A stretch of 64,000 bases of DNA, taken from contig CM038921.1 in assembly GCA_021904315.1 (NCBI GenBank), positions 11,686,146 to 11,750,145 of the forward strand, given 5' to 3'. Position numbers and translations under genes: made by a program. This DNA comes from Sphagnum magellanicum. Its lineage: Eukaryota > Streptophyta > Sphagnopsida > Sphagnales > Sphagnaceae. The notes beneath the pieces were generated by a model, which was given only the letters and a program-made list of their open reading frames with translations, had not been told where the DNA came from and made no database searches. Positions 33,168 through 44,189 of this stretch are shown in pieces; the stretch's first letter is position 1; each line of letters starts with the position of its first letter.

Positions 33168-33700
33168 CTGGCACATGCATTCAGCACCCCCACAAAAGTA
33201 ACAGACTTTGGTAGCACACCCTCCTGTTGCATTTGTCAAAATGCCTTTTGCACTTGCCCACATTTCACATGCCCCATATCATTGCATTCCAACTGACCAC
33301 ATTTGGAGATGGCATGTCGTTGAACACTCTCCAAGTGTCCTCAATGCCCACATTTTGCATACATGTCCACCAAGCTACTCCCCACAAAGACATCAGACCT
33401 GCAACCACTTTGAATGAGCTGTTCATGAACAAGCCTGTTGTCTTCAAGTGCTCCTAAACCAGCACATGTGTTAAATCACATTAACAAAAGTCAATTTGTC
33501 AGGACTGATCCCTTCTTGTCACATTGGTTGGAAAAGTTGCATCACCTTCTCAGGTTGCCCATCCTTCACATATTTTGCAAGCTTCTGATTCCATGGAAAA
33601 AGGTTCAATTGCACTGTGCCCGGTGCCATTTCAGCCATCTCTGCTGCCACCTATGGCAGGTTTCATCAGTCTTCAAGCCAGAGAGCTTCCCATGTCTTCT
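33168..33700 (-). pseudogene. PPR-DYW pseudogene, 5' part (N-terminus and first PPR units)
   Basis: On the minus strand a possible start ATG at 33636-33638 gives 'MAEMAPGTVQLNLFPWNQKL', followed by 'KYVKDGQPEKVMQLFQ' and 'ISPDKLTFVNVI', then 'SGCRSDVFVGSSLVDMYAKC' and 'IEDTWRVFNDMPSPNVVSWN', two PPR units of the PLS type. The reading changes frame several times and contains stops, so the gene is dead. Its next unit, after the LINE, resembles this one (33340-33440 against 25010-25110), as tandem PPR motifs do. Removing the LINE and one copy of the 17-bp duplication makes the two halves continuous. 33168-33184 is the 5' target duplication. Confidence 0.88.
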
Positions 33701-34145
33701 TGTTTTTGAAATCCAGATACCTTTCATTTATCTACAGCCAGAAGTCCAGGTAAAGATTTTTCAGCAAACAAAACTCATGTACTGTGAGAACCAAGACAGT
33801 AGACAGAGAAAGGAACAAGACAAGAAAGCTTGCAACTGCAGTGAGTATGGCCTCTGTTTCTCTGCAATGAGCTCTGGGAAGAAGAAGTGCAGTGTACTGC
33901 AAAAGTTGGTGATGGGTATAATGCAATTGAGGGTGCACAGAGACACATAGCAGCAAGCTCCTCCTGGTCGACCTCCCTCTTCTTCTCCATGTGGTGGTTG
34001 AGCTGCAGCTGTTGCCTTTGTGCTCTAGACGAAAGTTAGATCTTGAAAATGGCAATTGCGCATGCCACAATAATGATGAAGAAATTGTTGCTGCCTTAGC
34101 AAAATACCTTGGCAATTGCTCTCTCTCCCTCTCTCACAATCCAAG

Positions 34146-34445
34146 AGCATCCCGAGTAGACCCAAATGCACCCAAGTCAATTCCATCTGGAGCATCACAA
34201 GAAGACCCAAATGCAGTTCCCTCTGGAGCATCCCAAGAAGACCCAAATGCAATTTACTCTGAAGCATCCCAAGTAGACACAAATGCAACAAAATGCAATT
34301 CCGTCTGGAGCATCCGAAGAAGAGTCAAATGCAATTCCCTTTGTAGTATCCCAAGAAGACCCAATTCCCTCTGGAGCGTCCCAAGAAGACCCAAATGCAA
34401 ATCCCTCTGGAACATCCCAAATCAACCCAAATGCAATCTCTCTCT
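34146..34445. repeat. Minisatellite, eight units of mostly 36 bp
   Basis: The consensus unit contains 'agcatcccaagaagaccc' followed by 'aaatgcaattccctctgg'. Units run 30-46 bp. Read on the plus strand in one frame, the regular units encode the 12-residue repeat ASQEDPNAxPSG, but unit lengths not divisible by three break the frame. It lies just upstream of the dead PPR gene and is not obviously part of it. Confidence 0.9.
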
Positions 34446-34459
34446 CGACCACTACTACG

Positions 34460-35325
34460 TGTGCATTTGTTGGTGGGAGGAGTCAAGATTGAAGTCGTCC
34501 TGAGGATTCCCTCCTCCGCTTGGAATGGCCCTAAAACCCTCCAAATCCCCCTAAACCCTCAAACTCTAACCCCAAAAAGCTGGAGCAAAGATATTAGAGA
34601 GGGGGCATACTGCGCCCCAGTTTTGCCAAAACTAGGGACGAAAGGAGCAGTTTAGATGGAAAAGTACGCAGGGAAAACTAGTATGTTAAGCTATTTGCAT
34701 TGTTCTTTGTTCTTCATTATGTATTATTTTATTTATTAAACTCTTTGCTTAGTTTTTTATTACATGTTACTTTGCCATTTAAAATTTTTAAGCATGCAGT
34801 TTTATCTTTGTCTTTTTACCTATTACTTTGTTGGTTAAATTAATTATGACGTTTTGTTACACATTATTCTAGCAATTTAGGGTTTTAAGTGCTAAGCTTT
34901 GTGCTTTATTTTTCATTACATGCTCCTTGTTGGTTATGTTATGGTGTTTTATTACATGTTACTATGGTAGTTTAAGGTTCTAAATGTCAAGGTCTTATAA
35001 TGTTGTTGGAATGGCAGATTTATTTAGGGTTTAAAAGAATTAAAATCATAAAATTCACCTACATCTATCACGAAATGTTCACATGCATCCATCGATGCTC
35101 ATGTTGGTGAGGTTGGAACGAGAATGGTGATGGCGATGCATTTCATTTTAACTCTTTTAATGAGTTAGATGCTAAAAGGGAGATTGGCAAGGAGGAGATT
35201 TTGAAAGTTGAAGCAAATGCACAACAATTGTCGTTCTTCCTCCAACTTAAGATGAATAAAAAAAAATTGATTTTTTTGGCACAAAATTACATATACATGG
35301 GTCTTTTATAAACTCAATGATTCTT
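34460..35325. other. AT-rich spacer
   Basis: Nothing recognised. It may include the 5' end of the hAT relic that follows, but no terminal inverted repeat was found. Confidence 0.35.
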
Positions 35326-35329
35326 TTGC

Positions 35330-37770
35330 CATGGATGATTCTTCAAAATCTCAACAAATGCATTATGTTTTCTATCATAATGTCAAGCAAAAGGATTATG
35401 TAGAAAGTAATATTCATCATCATCAAGGCCTTGTCATTTACAACAAAAAAAATGGTACAATCACAATGAATAGACATGTCTTCAATGAACATTTTGATGT
35501 TTTGAAGTTGAACAATGCCAAAAGACTTGCTACTACTACCCCTATCTCAATTGATGCCCAATGGTCTTCCAAGAAGTGGAAAAACCTTACAACCCATTCC
35601 ATTAACCCATTCCATTGCTGGTTTTTTTTTGCTTTGGAGTCCCTTACAAGAAATTTGATCTTTCTCAAGAAAAATTTGTTGAGGATTTATGTTTTTATAT
35701 CACCAAAGGGTACCACCCATTTTAGTCCAATAAAAGGGTGAAAGCATGGTAAAGTATATAGAAAAAGTAGTTAAAAAAAGGCAGTCAAAAAGTGGTCTAA
35801 TTTTTGACACGAGGAAAAAATAGATTGAAAAACAATTTAAATAACATAATAAAAGCATGGTGCTTTTATTTGAATTTAAAAATTGGAGAAACTTTGGCAC
35901 AATAAAAATAGATAATAAGTATGTTTGAAAATGTCTAATCAAATTGAGTTTAAACATACTTTTCCATTAGAAATTTGATGTATTCTACTATAATATTTGA
36001 ACTTTGAAAACTTACAAACACATTTCAAAGCTACATCATGTTGAAAATGATGTAGCTACTTTCACCTAATTCTACAAATTTGAACAACCTAAAAAGTAGG
36101 GTAAAAGTACCATTATTACTTTTTTAGTCTACTTGAATGCATATATAAATATGTGATTAATCAACATCATTGTAATAAAATTAAAGATTATCTTCATGTT
36201 GATCATAAATTAAATAAATAATTTTACTTTCAATACATTAAAACTTATTTATGGCTATTTGTTTTTTTTTACAAGGACTAGAAATTGTCTACTTTACTTT
36301 GTTGGCACCCAAAAACATTTGGTTTAAGAAGCTAATCCTCCAATAATTTGAGAAGTTTATGTTTCCAAACATGAGGCAACTATACAATGAAATAATACAT
36401 AACATGGTCAACAAGTCCATAGAATCCCATGTCATTCCTACCTTGATTGAAGCCACCATAATTACTATCACATTTGATCTTCAAATGTCTTGAGAAGGAT
36501 TTGACATGTTTGTTTTGGTGGTCAATTATTATTACAAAAAGTGAATTCCTTGTCAAATTACTATAGGGATCCTTGAGGTTCATAAAACATCAAGAACTAC
36601 CATGGGTTTGCAATTGAAAGGCCTACTTACCCACTTTGATTTGTGTGACAAGGTCATAGCTTGCATCAATGATGAAAGCACCAACTTGAACATTCTCACA
36701 AATGCCTTAACAAGCATTATGTCATGTGTTACATTAATGTTGACACAACCATATGCTAGTAGTTATTATGGGCATGTTATGTCCAAATGTTGTTAGTATG
36801 TTACTAACAATTTGAAAGTTTATGGTTCCATGAAAGAGGTGTCCATAAAATATGCATATGTGTCATTATAAAAAAACTATTACATGGACCAAAAAAAGCA
36901 AAAAGGGAAGGCGAGAATGGGCAAAAGCTTGTGAAGATGCATCTCTTTAATTTTATAAACTAAAGACACCTATGAAGACTTAACTTGCGTTTAAAGTTAG
37001 TATTTGCAAAAAAAACTTTGGAGTTTTAAAATGCCATTAATTTATATCATTCAACACAAAAACTTGCCTTGTAAAGAAAAATTCTTAACTACCCATAAAC
37101 TTGGGCTATGGCAAAAAACATTAGTGAATTGCTTCATTCAATGGTCATGCAATGCATGTTGAACCAATCCCTATGATATTGGTTACATTATCTAATGCAA
37201 TTGTCATCACCATCATCATGTGTTGTATATGATTGAAAACAACATTTTTGTAATGATTATTCCTATGATAATTTGTGATTTAATGTTTTATGATATTTGT
37301 GTTAATGTTTCCATGAATTGAATTGGGTTTTTACGATTGAATTTTTCAATTGTTTAACAATTTACTGTCCTTTTGCTTGTAGGTTAAGGACTTTGATTTT
37401 GAGTTACATCATCTTAGCCATCTTATGAGGTTTAAGGTGATAACTATGTTGAAGCCATTTTTGGCTTTTGCATCTTCATTGCAACCTTACAGTGCACATG
37501 ACATGTTAGTCTTTATGTTGAACCCTCATTTTTAAAATTTGTAGCCCATTTTAAACTATGTGGGCCTTGAAGTGGCAATGGAAATTGCAACATGGTAGGA
37601 TCATGAGATTTTTGCGTCATTGTCCTTGATTGTCACAATGGTTTTCAACACCAACCCCTTTCAAGATTGAACCTGTGGATGTCATTTTGCCTAAGTCATG
37701 TGTCTTTGGTTCTTTAGCTTCAATGAAGGAAGTTACCATAGCCCTACTTAAAGTTAAGTTCTCATTTTAT
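35330..37770 (+). mobile_element. Decayed hAT transposase (RICESLEEPER/BED-zinc-finger type)
   Basis: On the plus strand, in family order: a BED-finger tail 'YNKKNGTITMNRHVFNEHFD' (35431-35490); 'QEKFVEDLCFYITKGYHPF' (about 35668-35724); 'IPTLIEATIITITFDL' (about 36430-36480); 'MGLQLKGLLTHFDLCDKVIA' with 'NDESTNLNILTNALTSIMSC' (36602-36720), the conserved core of these transposases; and 'LKPFLAFASSLQPYSAHDML' (about 37450-37510). The pieces are in different frames with stops between them. It is long dead, and the hAT 8-bp duplication and inverted repeats were not found. Confidence 0.85.
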
Positions 37771-40700
37771 AATGAACTATAGTGTTAAGTGAAAGTTTGA
37801 GTTCTTTGAATTAGTGGGCAAAACATGAACAACAATTTTCAAATATTGGTTTTCTTACATAGCAAATTATGAGCATCATGGGTTTGTAGATTAAAATTGA
37901 AAGGATTTTTAATATGGCCAAGATTATTACAGGATTGAAGCATTGTTGTCTTGGCTTGGAAAATTTGGACATGTCTTAATTATGAAAAATTAGCCAAATG
38001 ACCTTAGATCAAAGTGCACAATTGGTTGAGGGGTCAAATCAATGGCAGAATATTTGGATGTTGAAAATTGTTTACTTGAAAATAATGAAAAACTAATTAT
38101 AAATTTTAATTTATTTGAAGAAAATTGATTATATTGTTGAACACTATAAAATGCAAAGCACTTTTGATGCAAACAATTACTAAGATAAAAAAAGACACAT
38201 GTAACTTTGGATTTACTTTAGATTTTGTTGACTTCATTTGTTGTTTCAAGTGGTGGTTTTTTTTTAACTATCCATCACGCATATATTTTGCTTTAAATTT
38301 GCTAACCACTAACCAATTGTGATGTTGAAAGTGTGTCATTTATGTATAAATGGGGTTCCTAGGAAACCCACTATAGGTGGCAAACGGCCCTAGTGATGAA
38401 ATGGGTGAAAACAATAATATATAATAATTTTGGATTTTTTAGAGTTTCACACAAGTGATTAAATGTCCTCTTTGTGGTTTGTTCATGTGCTACAATTTCA
38501 TTATTGAGGTGTGATTCTACATGTAGTATTAGAGCAATTTGTGTTTTGCATTTGTGTCGGTTTTCAACTTTCCATGCTATCTTGATTTCATCAACTTCTA
38601 TCTTTTTTCTTTTAGTATTAAAATTTTGAATGTTTAAAGAATGTCAAAGTCAAGGCCTAGTTGAAAAGCTTGTGAATCAAGGTCTATTTTAGTTTTTAAT
38701 AAACTTTAATGTTTTAAAAATCATAGAGATAGATGGAGGTTGTGGTGTCTTGATTTGTATTTTGTTTTTTAAGGTTTTGAAATTTAAGCATTGTTTAAAG
38801 AACAATAGAGTTATAGTGTTTGCTTTTGGTGTTTAAGCTTGAATGTTTAAAGCTATAGAACCATGGGGTTGTATGTTGAAAGAATTGCAAAATTAAAGTT
38901 TGTAATGTTTTGTTTTGCTCTTGTGTTATTTATTTTTTTTTGGTCTTGAATGTTAAAAAACAACAAAGTTAAGGGCTTGAAAATTTTGTGAATTGATGAG
39001 TTTATTTTGAATATTTGTAAATTTACAAAGGGTAAGGTGTTGACAATTGAAAGAACTACAAAGTTAGAGGCTATGTTTGTTTATGTTTGGGTTTTGCAAC
39101 CTATTTATCTCTAAGAAGTCAAGGGAAAAAAAGAGTAACATCAATCTAAAAGTGCATTCTACACCAATCTTTTGTGTGAATCTACCAACACTTTAGTTTA
39201 AGAAAATGATTATGGGGCGAATGCAAGGTATGGTGGCTCATTTTTGGAGTCATAGTAACAATTCTTGCAAGGTGCTTTGTGTTTAAATGCTCATGTTGAA
39301 TAATTTAATATTAAATATATTAAATGATGACTCATTCTAGATTAACAACTTGATTTTGATGACATTTTCACAATTATTTTTTTGCAAATAATGTATTCAT
39401 TATCAATAGTGGATTTTTGAAATTAAAAATATGGACTAATAATTGATTGGATTATTAAAAAATTCAAATTTTCATATTGAATTCACTCCAAATTATTTAT
39501 AGTGATTAAACATGACTTAAAAAATAAAATCATGAAGTTAAAAGTGAAATTGTTTTTTGGTGAAACCTGAACCAAATGGTAGTTATGAAATTTTGAAGGG
39601 TCATAATTGGACCTTGTTTTCAAAAGTCATTTTGAAATTATTATTTTTTCATTGGTCAAAACATTTATGCCCAATGGGTACAAAATTGAAATATTTAAAT
39701 GGATTTTTATTCTTATGGACTTTATGGTTTATATATATATATATATAATTAATTAATTTCATAAGTGATTGAAATTTTAGTAATCAAATATAACGCTAAT
39801 GAAATATCATAATTTAAAATCATATCCATATGGATCATTTATAAAAACTTGCTTGTGACTCTTGTGAATGTTATATTTGCTTAAAATGAGCCATTACACA
39901 ATGCATACACCCAATGGTTACATTCAACATGAGCAACTCCAACTTTTCAAAATGTGTCTTCATCATCCAAAGGTGGGCTACAATCATTATAATTGTGATT
40001 ATTTAATCATTATGCATTGTAGATTGTAACCATTTTGTAATAACTAATGTGATTAAAGTTTAAAGCAACTTTATATGTTGGGTGAAACAATTTTACACCT
40101 TTTATTGTTAGACTTTGGCAAAATGTTCATAACTACAATTCAACATGCACATTGTCTTTGAATGTGTTTTTGCACAAGAAATGATGTCAAATTTTATTAT
40201 GCTTGTCATGCGCATGTTCAAGTCCTTGTTCACAAGGCATCTTACATCTAAACAAATGTTATAAATGTCCAGATGTAAAAGAAAAATTAGTTTGTGTCCA
40301 TGTTTATAAGGCCTAACTTTAACAAAAAACTTTAACAAGCCCATGTCTACTAGGCTTTACATATTACAATTTTTTAAAAAGTTGACATATTACCCTAAAC
40401 ATGCCAACATTGGCAAAGATTAGATTTTGATAGAGAGATCCAAATTAATAATGTACCATTTGTTTGGCTAAACATGTTGTGTGCATCTCAATGTTCAAAA
40501 CGCTTTTTATTAAATTTTTTAAGGTACTTTTATAATATTTTACATTGTACATGAAGTTTAATATTTTATTAATGTATTTTAGGCATTGAAACAATTTGGG
40601 TTTTTTGAATTTAAGTTTTGGCATGATTATAGTGATGATTGATTTATCAATTATTTGTATTATATTTGTGTCATGTTCATATAGTAATAATAATATCTCA

Positions 40701-41291
40701 ATCTTACAGTTGTATTGCATGTGCACCTTTGGGGGGTAAGAGATTTAGTATTGCAACAATATGGTTACAAACTTTACAACAACATTCATTCAATGTAATA
40801 GTCATAATATTCCTTATATATTTATTGATATTCTTTGGCGTTGTTTTTGTGTTTTGATCTATTGTGATGGTTTCATTTGCATTGATATTTATTATTCTTC
40901 TAGTTAATCTATTAAATATTCACACACAAAACTATCTTCATAAATAAAATAACCAGCAAATTTTTTTGCAACAACTAAACCAATTCATATATATATATAT
41001 TTGATATATATTTAAAAACCCATTATTATTACAATTCGAACCTCATGAATTACCTACCAGACTTGGCCACAAGCGCACCAAGAGTAGGAATCTACCGAAC
41101 TCTATGGCCTCCTCCCTCTGGTACTTTAAATAATAATATATGTGATTAATTCTTGAAATGATTTGGACCATTTTATCAAACTTAGATGAGCTCTTCAATA
41201 AGCTTTGTGTGAAGAGATTTTTTCAGGGGTTCTGAAAAGACGTGTAACTAAAATGTAAAAGGGGAAAAGAAAAACCAATGTTATGCACTTA
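37771..41291. other. Strongly AT-rich intergenic DNA
   Basis: No gene or element recognised. Simple (TA)n tracts lie at about 39731-39748 and 40988-41000. Confidence 0.4.
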
Positions 41292-41674
41292 GAGCATCTC
41301 CACTGGTGCTCAGTATGTCACTCTGGATAATAAAATTAAATGTTTAAGTTTAGTTTTTTTTTTTTTTTTGCAACCCCACCAATAAAACTGTAATTGGAAC
41401 TGCATGTATGTGGGGACTACTAATAGCAAACCACCTGGACCAATCATTATAATCGACCAATCAAAAATACTGCAATACTGAGCTACAGTTAGGTCCAATT
41501 TATTACACTCTTTTTTGGAGGTGCACAACTGTGTTGTGCCTTTTACCAGCCATGGCAAGTTGCACGAATTTGGTGCAGAGAAATAAATTTCCTGAGTTAA
41601 ACCGACACATTTTTATTTTTTCACAATGAATTTTACTGTCTAGAGTCACATACTAAGCACCGCTGGAGATGCTC
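41292..41674 (+). mobile_element. PIF/Harbinger-like MITE (family B), complete
   Basis: The 383-bp element is flanked by TTA on both sides (41289-41291 and 41675-41677). Its terminal inverted repeats are 27 bp with 24 matches, both starting GAGCATCTCCA. It is non-coding. The 3-bp TTA target is the PIF/Harbinger signature. Confidence 0.9.
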
Positions 41675-42274
41675 TTAGATCCACCAGCATCATCAATACC
41701 CACTAAAGTAACCTTGGATATCATAGCCTAGCATCACATTCCACATTGAAAAAATGATTTTTTTAAAAAAGTAATTCATTTTTATAAATATGATTTATTT
41801 ATTTTCCCATGATCTACTATGATATTGTCACATAAGGAGAGAAATTATTCATATTTTTAGCCTATGATAATTATGATAGTTTTCAACACCTCAACTTCAT
41901 ATTTTCACAAAGAATCATTTCATTATTTTGAGGATTATTTAATGATGAAACTAATCCTAGAGCCATAATTACCCGAGTCTATAATCACCCAAAGCCTCCA
42001 AAATTAATTAAAAGATCCATCCAAAAGAAACCAGACCAAAACAAAATGATGTTTTAGAAGCTTTTGCTAGTAGTCAGGAGCTATGTATTTTTTCCAAAAA
42101 TTGCTGGGTAATGCCCTAAATTAGGGCCTAATAGTAGTCTTGTTCATGTGTGTCAAATTGACAAATGAGCATAAAAGGATGTTCAGAAAATGTCACTGGA
42201 ATACAACTTTGCTTAGATTGCATGTTATAAATGAATTTGTACATGTTTTCAAATCATAGCTTTTCCATGGTCTA

Positions 42275-42826
42275 TCTTATATATTAAAGCTACAATGTCT
42301 GTCTGTTTGTCTGTCCGAGCAGTGCCTGGAAAATTATTCCAGTCACTGCTCGTTCCCTGTCGTGTGTTTTATAGAAAGGGGGGGGTGGGAAAGTTGAAGA
42401 ATTTCTTGATTTGGGAATTTCGATCTGTGTGACAGTTATTACCCAACTAATAGCTTCGAGGACCTGAACTGAGGTGGCCAGAATCCTCGATAAAGGACTT
42501 GAATCGAGATTCTCAATACTCGGTCCAGACCTCGAGACGAACCTGAAACGAGGTTCCCAGAAAGAAAACCCGTCGTTGGGGACCTGAAACGAGGTCCTCA
42601 GAGAGAAAACCCGTCGTTAGGGTCCTGAAACAAGGATGCACTCTTTTATTCACCAACACTGAATTTGTTTTTTTTTTAAAATTAGTTTTAAAAAATAAAT
42701 ATTTCAAACCCTAAAAGCCGTCTGCTTCCTGTTCTTTGAAAAAACAGGCCAGGGCAACCGCTGCGGGGGGCCGGGCAAGGTGCCACGGGTGGCTGGAGTG
42801 GCGTAGCCACAGGTTGCCCTCACTCG
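42275..42826 (+). mobile_element. Helitron-like non-autonomous element, copy 1
   Basis: It begins TCTTATATATTAAAGC just after a host A, with 'TGTCTGTCTGTTTGTCTGTC' nearby as in many Helitron 5' ends. It ends CTCG before a host T. A hairpin GTGGCT/AGCCAC (42789-42810) lies 12 bases before the end. Canonical Helitrons end CTRR, so CTCG is a variant. The copy at 43530-44063 has the same two borders. Confidence 0.65.
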
Positions 42827-43529
42827 TTTGCATGAAGGATGTCATGTATGAGGTTTGCATATCTTTCAACCTTTCAACTATTCACTTAAAAATCATTCAG
42901 ACAAGAGGTTAGGGTCTTATAATGTTTGGCAACCTAATATTTAGATAACATCATAAAGGGAAAAAAAAAAACTTATGTTGAAGTTAGCAAGTCTAACCTA
43001 AAATGTTAGTTAACTATTTTGATATATATTCACACTTAAATTAGTGTTAAGTTAAATTAGGGTATCAAAGGGTAAAGGAACTTATATTTATCATGATGGA
43101 TTTACACCATCAAGATGAATGTTAGTGATTAGTAACCACAATCAAGATTATTAGAATGAATGTTAAATATGATAAATATTGAATTAGACCCCACAAGTAA
43201 GCCTATGTAACATTGAGTTAAATGGCTGTTTTTGACCTCTTTACATAACATTGAATTAACATCTCAAAACCTAGGCTAGGTTTGAATGCTAACTATCACA
43301 AATGCTATAACATCAAGTGAACACAACAAGCCAACAAGGACACCACATCATTAGCGAACGATGTGAATGCACCCAAAAAATGAAGAAAATCTACCATTGA
43401 CTTAGTTTAGGGTTTAAAATGTCGACTTAGTATGTTCACCTTCAAGACAATTTTTAAATTAAGATCTATGTGTATCTAAAAAATAGTTAAAACTTGCTAG
43501 ATTGTGAAGCTACTAGCATTTTCTAGTTA

Positions 43530-44063
43530 TCCTATATATAAAAGCAAACATGGTGTCTATCTGTCCATCTGTCTGTGGCGACAAAAACAAGACGAGGTCC
43601 TGAAACGAGCGAGGTTCTCAAAACCTTCGAGGACCTGAACCGAGGTGACCAAAATCCTCGATAAAGGACCTAAATCGAGATTCTCAGTACTCGATCCAGA
43701 CCTCGAGACGGACCTGAAACGAGGTTCCCAGAAAAAAAAAACCCGTCGTTGGGGACCTGAAACGAGGTCCTCAGAGAGAAAACCCGTCGTTAGGGTCCTG
43801 AAACGAGGATGCACTCCGACTGGCAGTTCTCGGTTTTGGACATATTGAAGAAGAACCAATAGCCGAACACAAGTCCGGTTCAGTGTTGGGTGGTGCTTTT
43901 GAGTCTTTAAAGAACCACCGGTTCAGGTCCTTTAAATATTTCAGACCCTAAGAGCCCCTTGCTTCCTGTTCTTTGAAAAAACAGGCCAGGGCAGCCGCTG
44001 TGGGGGGCCGGGCGAGGTGCCACGGGTGGCTGGAGTGGCGTAGCCATGGGTTGCCCTCACTCG
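43530..44063 (+). mobile_element. Helitron-like non-autonomous element, copy 2
   Basis: It starts TCCTATATATAAAAGC after a host A and ends CTCG before a host T. It shares with copy 1 a core of alternating 'gacctgaaacgaggt' and 'aacccgtcgtt' phrases and the last 100 bp, while the flanks of the two copies differ. Between the matching parts the two differ by insertions near their 5' ends. Confidence 0.65.
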
Positions 44064-44142
44064 TAAGTTTTAAGCCCATTTGTAAGCCCATTTGTAGCTA
44101 TGCAATGGAAAGCAACTATTACAACACCACCCATGTCAAGAG

Positions 44143-44184
44143 CTTTCCATGGGGCTGTTGTGATCACAACAGCCCCATGGAAAG
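44143..44184. repeat. Perfect 42-bp palindrome, family A MITE terminus
   Basis: The 21 bases beginning ctttccatggggctgttgtg are followed directly by their exact reverse complement, centred on GATC. The outer part plus the following 'agaccc' equals the family A MITE terminus GGGTCTCTTTCCAT. It may be a head-to-head remnant or a very short foldback member. Confidence 0.9.
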
Positions 44185-44189
44185 AGACC

